A DNA stretch of 33,963 bases from Campylobacterales bacterium (GCA_027080125.1 JALWSW010000235.1:1-33963), one strand, 5' to 3'. Counted from the first letter of the stretch, positions 25,047 through 32,824 are shown. Notes: generated from the letters alone by a model not told the origin. Numbers and translations: made by a program.

Positions 25047-25456
25047 TTATATGCAGCAAGCTTAAGTAATGTCAGCAGCTTATCCGTTTCCGCTTTTACA
25101 TTGGCGTATTGTGAATCCGATTTTTCCAATTTTTCTAACGCCTGTTTTTTCTTTTCATATTGATTTTTATATTCGTCCGCGCTTTTTTTGATATCGGATT
25201 TTTCATATACTTTGTCTGCTATAACGGTAACCTTGTCTTCAAAGACATGCAGAAATCCCGATACTATACCTATAGGATCATCTTTTTTACCTTGATTTCG
25301 CAAAAACAGCACCCCCGGAGCAAGTTCGCTTATAAAAGGGGCATGAAGGGGCAGGATTCCGAAATCGCCCTCAACGCCGGTTGCCCCTATATAGTCACAC
25401 TCAACATTCCTTACTTTTTTGTTAGGTGTAATAATGATGCAGTTTAGTTTTGACAT
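25043..25456 (-). CDS. atpC: F1-ATPase epsilon subunit
   Basis: A 137-residue epsilon subunit: an N-terminal beta-sandwich (GVEGDFGILPLHAPFISEL near residues 27-46) and a C-terminal two-helix domain rich in Lys/Glu that can inhibit ATP hydrolysis. It starts 1 base after atpD stops and its own TGA overlaps the tolQ ATG. Confidence 0.94.
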   Translation of the reverse strand: MSKLNCIIITPNKKVRNVECDYIGATGVEGDFGILPLHAPFISELAPGVLFLRNQGKKDDPIGIVSGFLHVFEDKVTVIADKVYEKSDIKKSADEYKNQYEKKKQALEKLEKSDSQYANVKAETDKLLTLLKLAAYK

Positions 25457-25457
25457 A

Positions 25458-26858
25458 CTAATTTTCCGATAGTTTTTTAGCCTTTTGCTTTACCTCGTCT
25501 AATCCTCCAACCATATAAAAAGCCTGCTCCGGCAGATCGTCAACCTCTCCGTCAACAACGGCTTTGAAACTTCTGACTGTATCTTCGACAGAAACATATT
25601 TACCTGCCTGTCCGGTAAACTGCTCTGCGACAAAGAACGGCTGCGACAAGAAGCGCTGAATCTTTCTTGCTCTCTGGACTATCAGTTTATCCTCCTCTGA
25701 AAGTTCCTCCATACCAAGTATAGCGATAATATCCTGAAGTTCCTTGTAGCGTTGCAAAATTTGCTGAACTTCTCTGGCTACATTATAATGTTCGTTTCCT
25801 ACCACAGCCGGGTCAAGTACTCTGGATGTTGAATCAAGAGGGTCAACGGCAGGATAGATGCCAAGCTCTGCTATCTGACGCGATAGAACCGTTGTGGCAT
25901 CAAGATGGCTGAATGTTGTAGCAGGTGCGGGGTCGGTAAGATCGTCAGCCGGAACATAAACCGCCTGTGCTGATGTTATCGAACCTTTTTGCGTGGAAGC
26001 AATTCGCTCCTGCAACTCTCCCATATCTGTACCTAATGTTGGCTGATAACCAACAGCTGATGGGATTCTTCCCAAAAGCGCGGAAACCTCAGAACCGGCT
26101 TGTGTGAAACGGAAAATATTATCAATAAACAGAAGTAGATCTTGTTTCATCTCGTCTCTGAAATATTCCGAAACCGTCAAACCGGTAAGTCCCACCCTTG
26201 CGCGGGCTCCGGGAGGCTCGTTCATCTGACCGTAAATTAAAGCTGCTTTTGAGAGAACATTGGATTCAATCATTTCTCTGTAAAGATCGTTTCCTTCTCT
26301 TGTTCTTTCTCCGACCCCGCAGAAAACCGAATATCCTCCATGCTCCATTGCTACATTATGAATCAGCTCCATAATAAGAACCGTTTTTCCTACTCCGGCG
26401 CCTCCGAAAAGCCCGGTTTTCCCGCCTTTTGAGTAAGGTGCCAGAAGATCGATAACCTTGATACCAGTCTCAAACATCTCATTTGATGTATCCTGGTCAA
26501 CAAAAGCAGGTGCTTCCCGATGTATCTGAAGCTTTTTCTCAGCCTTTATTTCACCTTTTTTGTCCACCGGTTCCCCGATGACGTTCATTATTCTGCCCAA
26601 GACAGGTTCGCCGACCGGAACCATTATCGGAGCTCCAGTATCGATGACCGCCATTCCGCGTGATAATCCATCTGTAGAATCCATAGCGATGGTTCTTACC
26701 TTGTTATCACCTATATGCTGCTCAACCTCTAAAACCAATCTACGGTCCAAGCCTTGGACCTCAAGAGCATTGTAAATAGCCGGAATATTGCCGTTTTCAA
26801 ACAGCACATCTACCGTAACACCTATTACCTGAACAATTTTTCCTTCATTTGCTGCCAT
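25458..26858 (-). CDS. atpD: F1-ATPase beta subunit
   Basis: The catalytic subunit of ATP synthase, 466 residues. Walker A GGAGVGKT is at 152-159, the catalytic Glu is E184 in GERTREG, and Walker B is in LLLFIDNIFRF. The canonical ALLGRIPSAVGYQPTL stretch is intact. GGGAG precedes the ATG, and the gap to atpG is 10 bases. Confidence 0.98.
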   Translation of the reverse strand: MAANEGKIVQVIGVTVDVLFENGNIPAIYNALEVQGLDRRLVLEVEQHIGDNKVRTIAMDSTDGLSRGMAVIDTGAPIMVPVGEPVLGRIMNVIGEPVDKKGEIKAEKKLQIHREAPAFVDQDTSNEMFETGIKVIDLLAPYSKGGKTGLFGGAGVGKTVLIMELIHNVAMEHGGYSVFCGVGERTREGNDLYREMIESNVLSKAALIYGQMNEPPGARARVGLTGLTVSEYFRDEMKQDLLLFIDNIFRFTQAGSEVSALLGRIPSAVGYQPTLGTDMGELQERIASTQKGSITSAQAVYVPADDLTDPAPATTFSHLDATTVLSRQIAELGIYPAVDPLDSTSRVLDPAVVGNEHYNVAREVQQILQRYKELQDIIAILGMEELSEEDKLIVQRARKIQRFLSQPFFVAEQFTGQAGKYVSVEDTVRSFKAVVDGEVDDLPEQAFYMVGGLDEVKQKAKKLSEN

Positions 26859-26868
26859 ATCTTCTCCC

Positions 26869-27741
26869 TTATTTCATTGCTTCTATTGCTGATGAAATTT
26901 CGATTAGTTCTCTTGTTATCTGAGCTTGCCTTGCCTTATTAAAATCAAGTGTCAATTTTTGTATCAATTCCGATGCATTGTTGGTTGCTCCATCCATTGC
27001 AACCATTCTTGCAGCCTGCTCGCTTGCAGATGCCTCCAAAAAAGCCCTGTAAATTTCTGCGTATATAACTCTGGGAAGCAGTTTGCTTAACAGCTCCTCC
27101 TTTTCGGGCTCAAAGATATATTTATATTGTGTGCTATCTCTGTTGCTCTCGGATGAGAGTTTCGTAATCGGGGCAATGCGAATCTCCTGAACCTTTTGAG
27201 ACAGAACAGAAATAAATTTATTGAATATAAGATATACCGCATCAACCTTATCATTTCTGTAGCGATCTATGATGCCATCGGATAGGTTTATCGCATCATC
27301 GAACTCTATCTTTCTTTCAAGAATACCGGGATAGCTTTTTTCTATAGGCCATCGGTGGAAAGTAGCATATCCTATTCCGACTCTTCCGACAATCGTTGCT
27401 TTGCATTCTATGCCTTTCCGCTTCTTTTCGGCCATAAGCTTTTCAGCTGCGGCAAGAACATTGTGGTTTGATGCTCCGCATAGACCTTTGTCTGAGGTTA
27501 TTATAACAATCTCGACATTCTTTTCTTCCCTCAAAAGCAGGAGAGGATGATCTGAAATACTGCAGGTTGAGGCGAGCTTGCCCGCAATCTCCAGAGCGGC
27601 ATCTGCATACGGTCTCATTCTCAGAACCGCATCATTGGCGCGTCTGAGTTTGGCAGAAGCCACCATTTTCATAGCCCTTGTAATCTTTTGGGTATTCTGT
27701 ATGCTTCCTACTTTGCGCTTTATCTCTTTTGTACTTGCCAT
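26869..27741 (-). CDS. atpG: F1-ATPase gamma subunit
   Basis: The central rotor shaft, 290 residues, with the N-terminal helix IKRKVGSIQNTQKITRAMKMV, the ITSDKGLCGASN motif of the globular domain, and the C-terminal helix NKARQAQITRELIEI. It starts 2 bases after atpA ends, so translation is almost certainly coupled. Confidence 0.96.
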   Translation of the reverse strand: MASTKEIKRKVGSIQNTQKITRAMKMVASAKLRRANDAVLRMRPYADAALEIAGKLASTCSISDHPLLLLREEKNVEIVIITSDKGLCGASNHNVLAAAEKLMAEKKRKGIECKATIVGRVGIGYATFHRWPIEKSYPGILERKIEFDDAINLSDGIIDRYRNDKVDAVYLIFNKFISVLSQKVQEIRIAPITKLSSESNRDSTQYKYIFEPEKEELLSKLLPRVIYAEIYRAFLEASASEQAARMVAMDGATNNASELIQKLTLDFNKARQAQITRELIEISSAIEAMK

Positions 27742-27743
27742 TT

Positions 27744-29252
27744 TTACGGTTTAAAAACTTTGTCGAATTCTGATAGGATCGCCTCAATCTCTTTTGTCAA
27801 TTCATCATCCAACTTTTTCTTTTCCGATATCTTTTTGAGCACCTCAGGATATTTTGCATCAACAAAACCGTAAAGCTCGGTTTCGTAATCAGTTGCCTTT
27901 TCCACCGGATACTTATCAAGAAATCCGTGAGTTCCGGCGTATATGATGATTATCTGTTTTTCCACCGGAATAGGCTGATATTGAGGTTGCTTTAATATCT
28001 CCATCAATCTTGCGCCTCTTTCAAGCTGCATTCTTGTTGATTTGTCAAGATCACTTCCGAACTGAGCAAACGCCGCAAGCTCTCTGTATTGAGCAAGCGA
28101 AAGTCTTAGGTTTCCTGCTACCTGTTTCATAGCCTTGATCTGTGCCGAACCTCCAACCCTTGAAACCGACAAGCCTACATTCAACGCAGGTCTGAAACCG
28201 GAATAGAAAAGATCGGTTTCAAGATAGATCTGTCCGTCGGTAATCGATATGACATTGGTTGGAATATATGCGGAAACATCTCCGGCCTGCGTTTCGATAA
28301 TTGGAAGCGCAGTCAGGCTGCCTCCTCCGTTTTCATCGGAAAGTTTTGCAGCCCTTTCAAGCAATCTTGAATGAAGATAAAAAACATCTCCCGGATATGC
28401 TTCTCTGCCTGGAGGACGTCTTAAAAGCAGAGAAAGCTGCCTGTATGACTGAGCATGCTTGGAAAGATCATCATAAATTATGAGTGCATGACGACTTGAG
28501 TCTCTGAAATATTCTCCCATCGCAACACCTGAGTATGGTGCTAAAAATTGCAAAGGAGCAGGATCTGATGCTGTAGCAGAGACTACTATTGTATAATCCA
28601 TTGCGCCCTCTTCTTTAAGCTTTTTTACAACACGCGCAACGGTAGAACGTTTTTGACCTATCGCTACATATATGCATACGACATCTTTGCCCTTTTGGTT
28701 TATGATTGTATCTACTGCAATGGCGGTTTTTCCGGTTTGTCTGTCGCCGATTATGAGCTCTCTTTGACCTCTTCCTATAGGTATCATAGAGTCAATCGAT
28801 TTTATTCCGGTTTGAAGCGGTTCGTTAACCGGCTGTCTTTCAACAATTCCCGGGGCTTTTACCTCTACGAGACTGCTGTTTGATGCATTTATAGCACCCT
28901 TGCCGTCAATCGGTGCTCCCAAAGCATCCACAACGCGCCCGACAAGCTCCTCTCCTACCGGAACTTCGGCTACTTTTCCGGTGCGCTTTACAACATCTCC
29001 TTCTTTAATACCGATATCCTCACCCATAATAACAACGCCGACATTGTCCTCTTCGAGATTGAGCGCTATACCTTTTACACCATTTGGGAATATAACCATC
29101 TCATTTGCCATAACATTGTCAAGTCCGAAAACCTTCGCGATACCGTCTCCAACCGATAAAACAATACCGGTTTCGGACGTATCAACGGTTTTACCGATAG
29201 ATTCTATACGCTCACGTATAATCTGACTTACCTCACTTGCCTTTATTGCCAT
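27744..29252 (-). CDS. atpA: F1-ATPase alpha subunit
   Basis: The non-catalytic nucleotide-binding subunit, 502 residues, with P-loop GDRQTGKT at 169-176, and VGLSVSRVGGSAQ further on. A TTG at 29264 could add four residues, but it lies inside the GGAGGAG ribosome binding site, so the ATG at 29252 is preferred; it gives the usual MAIKASEVSQII start. Confidence 0.97.
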   Translation of the reverse strand: MAIKASEVSQIIRERIESIGKTVDTSETGIVLSVGDGIAKVFGLDNVMANEMVIFPNGVKGIALNLEEDNVGVVIMGEDIGIKEGDVVKRTGKVAEVPVGEELVGRVVDALGAPIDGKGAINASNSSLVEVKAPGIVERQPVNEPLQTGIKSIDSMIPIGRGQRELIIGDRQTGKTAIAVDTIINQKGKDVVCIYVAIGQKRSTVARVVKKLKEEGAMDYTIVVSATASDPAPLQFLAPYSGVAMGEYFRDSSRHALIIYDDLSKHAQSYRQLSLLLRRPPGREAYPGDVFYLHSRLLERAAKLSDENGGGSLTALPIIETQAGDVSAYIPTNVISITDGQIYLETDLFYSGFRPALNVGLSVSRVGGSAQIKAMKQVAGNLRLSLAQYRELAAFAQFGSDLDKSTRMQLERGARLMEILKQPQYQPIPVEKQIIIIYAGTHGFLDKYPVEKATDYETELYGFVDAKYPEVLKKISEKKKLDDELTKEIEAILSEFDKVFKP

Positions 29253-29300
29253 AAACTCCTCCAACTATAATTGACAACTTTGTGTCGTTATTCGATTTTT

Positions 29301-29843
29301 TCAGTTCGTCAAATCAAACTGTTGGCGCAATTTATCAACAATATGCCGAACCGACCCATCGTAAACGACGTTTCCGGCATAAATTACAATTCCGCCCCAT
29401 ATATTCTCGTCAACTTTGTAGTCAAGAGAAATACTCTTTCCTGTCAGACTTCCAAGTGAACGTTCAATTTCCAGTTTTTCTTTTTTTGTGAGTTCTATTG
29501 CCGAAACCGCTGTTCCGGTCAGTCTCCCATATAACTGGTCGCAATAGTCTTTAAATGCTTCAACTATGCCTTCAAAAATATCGATCCTTCTATTATCAAG
29601 CAAAAAGATCAGAAATCTGCTTAGAAACCGGTCAAGTTTAAAACTCTCGATTAGTTCCTGTATAACGGTGGATTTTTCCGATATCGATATATTGGGCATT
29701 GACAGAAACCGCTTCATCCACGGTTTTGACAAAATATCATTCAGATTCTTTAAGATTTTCAGATAGTTATCGGGTTCTATCTTGTTGTCTTTTGCAATCA
29801 TCATTAACGATTTTGCGTATATTTTTGACAATCTTCTGCTCAT
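29301..29843 (-). CDS. atpH: F1-ATPase delta subunit (OSCP)
   Basis: A 180-residue peripheral-stalk subunit with an N-terminal helical bundle (RRLSKIYAKSLMMIAKD) and a C-terminal domain ending DENIWGGIVIYAGNVVYDGSVRHIVDKLRQQF. The final block is the conserved delta C-terminus. It overlaps atpF as ATGA and is followed by a 48-base gap before atpA. Confidence 0.94.
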   Translation of the reverse strand: MSRRLSKIYAKSLMMIAKDNKIEPDNYLKILKNLNDILSKPWMKRFLSMPNISISEKSTVIQELIESFKLDRFLSRFLIFLLDNRRIDIFEGIVEAFKDYCDQLYGRLTGTAVSAIELTKKEKLEIERSLGSLTGKSISLDYKVDENIWGGIVIYAGNVVYDGSVRHIVDKLRQQFDLTN

Positions 29844-30382
29844 AGCGACCTCAGGCTTGCTATAATTTTTTCATTTATTTTTTTGTGAACATTTTTGTCT
29901 GATTTTTTAAGTGTTTCAACCAATTGATGCTCCATTTTATCGAAAAGTTCCTTGAAAAGAATTTTTTTTGCAGCTTCCTGTTCACTTGTCAATGCTTCGT
30001 TGATGTTCAGCCGATAGCTTTCAGCCATCTCTTTCGCTTTACTTATTATGGTTTCACTTTGAAGTTCAGCCTTTCTCTGATACAGCGATTGAATTTTTGC
30101 TATCTGTTCGTCGACAGTCTGATAAAGTTTTTCGGTTTCGCTTAGTTTATTTTTGCTTTTTTCCAAAAGATGCTCCGCATCTTCTATTGCCTGTTTAATC
30201 GAGAGTTTGCGGTTTCTAAAGAAATCGGATATCGGTTTATGCAGAAAATAATAAAGAATGCCGACAAATATGATAAAGTCGATAACTCTCCAGCCCATAT
30301 GCGGGTCTGCTTCTGAGGCTGCCGCAGGTATTGCAAACAGGACAAATGTAAGTATAAGAGCAAAATTTTTTATTCTCTTCAT
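29840..30382 (-). CDS. atpF: F0-ATPase subunit b with N-terminal signal-like extension
   Basis: A 180-residue b subunit: a signal-like hydrophobic stretch ending in AIPAAASEADPHM (about 1-28), a second hydrophobic segment (about 32-48) that is the true b membrane helix, then a long charged coiled coil. b subunits with such an N-terminal extension are known in deltaproteobacteria. It overlaps both atpF' and atpH by ATGA. Confidence 0.9.
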   Translation of the reverse strand: MKRIKNFALILTFVLFAIPAAASEADPHMGWRVIDFIIFVGILYYFLHKPISDFFRNRKLSIKQAIEDAEHLLEKSKNKLSETEKLYQTVDEQIAKIQSLYQRKAELQSETIISKAKEMAESYRLNINEALTSEQEAAKKILFKELFDKMEHQLVETLKKSDKNVHKKINEKIIASLRSL

Positions 30383-30801
30383 TTTGTCTCCATCAGCATA
30401 ATTATCTTTTCTGCAAGAAGGTAAGCCTGAGGTTCTATCTGTGCTTTTTCATTCTCAATATCTTTCCATAAGTTTTTGCTTTTTTTCTGCAATATCGCCT
30501 CGGCTTCCTCTTTTGCGTTTTGCTTTATCTGTTCGGCTTGAACATGCACCTCTTCCAATGTTTTAGTATAAGCAGTTTTTGAGTTCTCTTCCGCAACGCT
30601 GAGCTGCTGTTTATATTTTTTGCTTAATTCGTCAGCCTTTTGGGCTATCAGAGATGCCTCCTCGCGTTTTGCATCAATATCTGCATCTCTTCTTGCGATA
30701 TGGGTCAATACCGGCTTGTATAATATTTTGTTTAGTATTACCATAAGTAACAAAAAAGCCAGCCCCTGAGCTATAATCCAGTGTGTAATCTGAATACCCA
30801 T
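30379..30801 (-). CDS. atpF': F0-ATPase subunit b' (second b-type subunit)
   Basis: A 140-residue b-type subunit: a membrane helix at about 8-28, the conserved LYKPVLTHI block, then a coiled coil. It is the first gene of the cluster and is paired with atpF, so the peripheral stalk is probably a b/b' heterodimer as in cyanobacteria and many deltaproteobacteria. The ATG has GTGAGG 6 bases upstream. The a and c subunit genes are not in this cluster. Confidence 0.9.
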   Translation of the reverse strand: MGIQITHWIIAQGLAFLLLMVILNKILYKPVLTHIARRDADIDAKREEASLIAQKADELSKKYKQQLSVAEENSKTAYTKTLEEVHVQAEQIKQNAKEEAEAILQKKSKNLWKDIENEKAQIEPQAYLLAEKIIMLMETK

Positions 30802-30844
30802 AAAAACCTCACTTTAAACTTATTTTCCAATATCATTCGGTGTT

Positions 30845-30889
30845 TTACAAAGATGCCTTCCGAACAATAACACGGGCACCCTCAGACAT
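30845..30889 (-). CDS. Putative 14-residue upstream ORF in the atp leader
   Basis: ATG to TAA encoding MSEGARVIVRKASL, beginning one base after the stop of the 20-residue ORF (TGAGATG), about 45 bases before atpF'. It shares the tripeptide ARV with the first ORF, perhaps by chance. It may be only a by-product of a structured repeat. Confidence 0.2.
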   Translation of the reverse strand: MSEGARVIVRKASL

Positions 30890-30953
30890 CTCAAATACCG
30901 TTACAAAGCGTTTGCATAGTTGCCTTTTTTGCAACCCGTGCCTGTTGTGGCAT
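30853..30953 (-). repeat. Long imperfect fold-back structure in the atp leader
   Basis: Three collinear paired segments bring the ends together: ATGCC (30853-30857) with GGCAT (30949-30953), ACAA (30864-30867) with TTGT (30945-30948), and CACGGG (30871-30876) with CCCGTG (30935-30940). Inside, GTTGC (30919-30923) pairs with GCAAC (30931-30935) as an alternative hairpin. It could be an RNA control element or one copy of a dispersed repeat; only a genome search can tell. Confidence 0.5.
30891..30953 (-). CDS. Putative 20-residue upstream ORF in the atp leader
   Basis: ATG to TGA encoding MPQQARVAKKATMQTLCNGI, lying inside the fold-back structure. No clear Shine-Dalgarno sequence precedes it. 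Translation is unproven; it is listed because a second tiny ORF starts one base after its stop. It resembles no protein I recognise. Confidence 0.2.
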   Translation of the reverse strand: MPQQARVAKKATMQTLCNGI

Positions 30954-31073
30954 ACTCAAAATATCATCAAAATATTATCAAGCCGCTTAAAAGACCGGTC
31001 GTCTTTTAAATTTATTCAAAGCCCTTAAGCTATATCATCTTTATAAAATCAACTGTAATTTTAATCTGTTGAA

Positions 31074-31101
31074 ACATTATCAAAAAAATTTTTTTTGTCA
31101 A
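31074..31101 (-). promoter_or_regulatory. Candidate promoter of the atp operon with A-tract spacer
   Basis: On the minus strand TTGACA (31101-31096) is followed by a 16-base spacer made of seven A, seven T, then GA, and by TAATGT (31079-31074), a weak -10. The predicted start gives a leader of about 265 bases before atpF'. Confidence 0.5.
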
Positions 31102-31134
31102 GAAATTTAAGAATTGAGTATTGTGAGTATAATT

Positions 31135-31560
31135 TTATAGATCTTTATCCTCAAAAAATAACTGACCTATACTTACAGCTTTCAACCTTTCGGCAAACTC
31201 CTCTTCGATCTTGCGCAAAGCGGGTGAAATTTTGCATATCGGATTAAGGGAGCAGATTTGCGGATTCAGGATACATAAGTTCATTGAACGGTATGCCTCC
31301 ATAGCTACCAATATATCATATAAACTTATCTTTTCGGCGGACCTTTTAAGCTTTATACCACCGTTGCGTCCTTTTTGAGAGATAAGAAGATTGTTTAAAA
31401 CGAGTTTGTTTACTATTCTTACCAAAAACGGCTTTGGTATATCAAGCTTTTTTGCTACCTCCGCAGTATGAGAAAGCTCTTTTTTTTTGCCCAGATATGC
31501 AACCAGTCGAATTGCATAATCTGCCTCTCTTGTTACATACGATTTTCTTGTTCTTACCAT
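31135..31560 (-). CDS. Rrf2-family transcriptional regulator with Fe-S type cysteines
   Basis: A 141-residue Rrf2/IscR/NsrR-type winged-helix repressor: HTH at about 28-70 (HTAEVAKKLDIPKPFLVRIVNKL), wing with GRNGGIKL, and three cysteines C96, C103 and C109 (C-x6-C-x5-C) in the position where IscR and NsrR bind a cluster. It probably senses Fe-S status, redox or NO. It lies upstream of the atp operon on the same strand and is divergent from the XRE-cupin gene. No ribosome binding site precedes the ATG, and the promoter suggests a leaderless mRNA. Its targets are not visible; no IscR-like site was recognised nearby. Confidence 0.88.
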   Translation of the reverse strand: MVRTRKSYVTREADYAIRLVAYLGKKKELSHTAEVAKKLDIPKPFLVRIVNKLVLNNLLISQKGRNGGIKLKRSAEKISLYDILVAMEAYRSMNLCILNPQICSLNPICKISPALRKIEEEFAERLKAVSIGQLFFEDKDL

Positions 31561-31566
31561 ATTTTG

Positions 31567-31596
31567 TTTATAACATTAAATCTGTCCGTTTGTCAA
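31567..31596 (-). promoter_or_regulatory. Sigma70 promoter of the rrf2 gene
   Basis: On the minus strand a perfect TTGACA (31596-31591) is followed by TATAAA (31572-31567) after 18 bases, or TTATAA after 17. The predicted start falls at about 31560, the first base of the rrf2 ATG. Confidence 0.75.
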
Positions 31597-31636
31597 GTTT
31601 CAATTTCAAAAACTTTTTCATTTTAGGTTTGAGCGC

Positions 31637-31665
31637 TTGACAACCGTATGCGGAGATGATAGAGT
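31637..31665 (+). promoter_or_regulatory. Sigma70 promoter of the XRE-cupin operon
   Basis: A perfect TTGACA (31637-31642), a 17-base spacer, and TAGAGT (31660-31665, 4 of 6). The predicted start lies within the palindrome at 31664-31680. Confidence 0.75.
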
Positions 31666-31680
31666 TTAATATCATTAAAC
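31664..31680. promoter_or_regulatory. Perfect 7-3-7 palindrome, likely operator
   Basis: GTTTAAT-ATC-ATTAAAC is a perfect inverted repeat that overlaps the end of the -10 box and the expected start site of the XRE-cupin gene. A bound dimer would block transcription, so autoregulation is the simplest reading. Confidence 0.65.
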
Positions 31681-31692
31681 AGGAGGAGAGCT

Positions 31693-32271
31693 ATGAAAAA
31701 CAGTATTGCCGTTGGTGAGAGGGTAAAATATTATAGAAAAAAAAGATCAATGACGATTCAGCAGGTTGCCGAAGCCGCCGGACTGTCAAAAGGTCTGATA
31801 AGCCAGATAGAAAATAAACTTGTTTCACCTCCGATTGCCACACTGTTTAAGATTGCAAATGTTCTTGAGATTCCTATGGCGCAGTTTTTTCAGGACGAGA
31901 CTGCCGTTGCAAACAAGATAGTTGGCGTAAAAGAATCTGAGCGCAAAAAGGTTGATAGAAGAAAACTCTCAGGCGGTATGTCGCTTGGATACAGCTATGA
32001 GTCGCTTGCATGGAAAAAGGCAAAAAAATCTATGGAGCCTTTCGTTGTTACCTTTGAACCTAAAGAGGTTGATGAGGTTATTTACTTCAGTCATCAGGGA
32101 GAGGAGTTTCATTTTGTGCTTGAGGGAAGACTCGAGTTTATAAGCGATGAGGAAAAAATTGTGCTTGAGCAGGGCGATTCGCTTTATTTTGAAGCAGATA
32201 TCAGCCACGGTTTCAGGGCGCTGGATGGAAAACCGGCAAAAACCCTTGCAGTCATACATTCGGATTATTAA
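31693..32271 (+). CDS. XRE-family regulator with C-terminal cupin domain
   Basis: A 192-residue regulator: HTH_XRE domain at about 7-62 (VKYYRKKRSMTIQQVAEAAG, LSKGLISQIEN) and a cupin-2 domain at about 115-190 (HQGEEFHFVLEGRLEF, GDSLYFEADISHGFRA). Such proteins sense a small metabolite through the cupin. The ATG has AGGAGGAG 5 bases upstream. A perfect palindrome at the promoter suggests autoregulation, and 12 bases separate it from a 2-oxoacid oxidoreductase gene, so it probably controls that cluster. The ligand is unknown. Confidence 0.92.
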   Translation: MKNSIAVGERVKYYRKKRSMTIQQVAEAAGLSKGLISQIENKLVSPPIATLFKIANVLEIPMAQFFQDETAVANKIVGVKESERKKVDRRKLSGGMSLGYSYESLAWKKAKKSMEPFVVTFEPKEVDEVIYFSHQGEEFHFVLEGRLEFISDEEKIVLEQGDSLYFEADISHGFRALDGKPAKTLAVIHSDY

Positions 32272-32283
32272 GGCGCTTTTTCG

Positions 32284-32823
32284 ATGAAAAACATCAGAAT
32301 TCACGGGAGAGGCGGTCAGGGGGCGGTTTTGGCAAGCAGAATATTGGCTTATGCATATTTTTTGGAAGGAAAATTTTCTCAAAGTTTTCCAACCTATGGT
32401 GCTGAACGAAGAGGCGCTCCGGTAGCGGCATTTGTAAAGGTTGATGATTATTTTATAAACGAAAGATGTCCTGTAAAAGACGCAGATATAGTTTTGGTTC
32501 TTTCTGATACGATTGTAAAACTTGTTGATATAACCGAAGGTACGGGCAAAAACTCGATTATCTTGGTTAATTCTGCAAAAAGCGTCAAAGAGCTTCAACT
32601 GGATACAAATGCAAAGGTTATTACCTACAATATATCAAAAATAGCTGTTGAAAACGGGCTTGGAACACCATCGTTTCCGATTGTAAATATACCGGCGATC
32701 GGAATTATTGGAAAGATTGACAAGATAAGTTTTGAGAGTTTAAAAACCGCTGCCGAAAAATTTGTTCCAACCAATATGGAAGGCAGCGTAAATGCATTAA
32801 AAGCTGCATACAGGAGCATATAA
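32284..32823 (+). CDS. 2-oxoacid:ferredoxin oxidoreductase, gamma subunit (PorG-like)
   Basis: A 179-residue gamma-type subunit of pyruvate/2-oxoacid:acceptor oxidoreductase, with HGRGGQGAVLASRILAYA (7-24) and FPTYGAERRGAPVAAF (39-54), both diagnostic. The gamma subunit works with alpha (CoA-binding), beta (ThDP) and delta/ferredoxin-like subunits, which are not in view and may follow the window. The exact substrate (pyruvate, 2-oxoisovalerate, 2-oxoglutarate) cannot be read from this subunit. The ATG has only a weak AAGG upstream. The next gene starts 1 base after its stop. Confidence 0.9.
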   Translation: MKNIRIHGRGGQGAVLASRILAYAYFLEGKFSQSFPTYGAERRGAPVAAFVKVDDYFINERCPVKDADIVLVLSDTIVKLVDITEGTGKNSIILVNSAKSVKELQLDTNAKVITYNISKIAVENGLGTPSFPIVNIPAIGIIGKIDKISFESLKTAAEKFVPTNMEGSVNALKAAYRSI

Positions 32824-32824
32824 A

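Larger units (their letters stand above)
30802..31134 (-). other. Non-coding leader region of the atp operon
   Basis: A 333-base gap between rrf2 and atpF'. Read on the minus strand it holds an A-tract promoter (31074-31101), a 9-base perfect hairpin (TTAAAAGAC/GTCTTTTAA, 30987-31009) with no T-run after it, a long fold-back region with two tiny ORFs (30845-30953), and the atpF' ribosome binding site. No riboswitch class was recognised. Confidence 0.7.

Noticed and set aside
24547..25059. A 170-codon open frame on the minus strand in another frame of tolQ.
   Set aside because: It has no domain features, and the tolQ frame holds clear family motifs over the same bases.
30987..31009. A perfect 9-base hairpin (TTAAAAGAC/GTCTTTTAA) considered as a terminator for rrf2.
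   Set aside because: No T-run follows on the minus strand, and it lies downstream of the probable atp promoter, so it is more likely part of the leader.
31969..32598. A 209-codon open frame on the minus strand opposite the XRE-cupin and porG-like genes.
   Set aside because: Low-complexity composition rich in aromatic and basic residues, as expected from the reverse strand of real genes; both opposite genes are certain.
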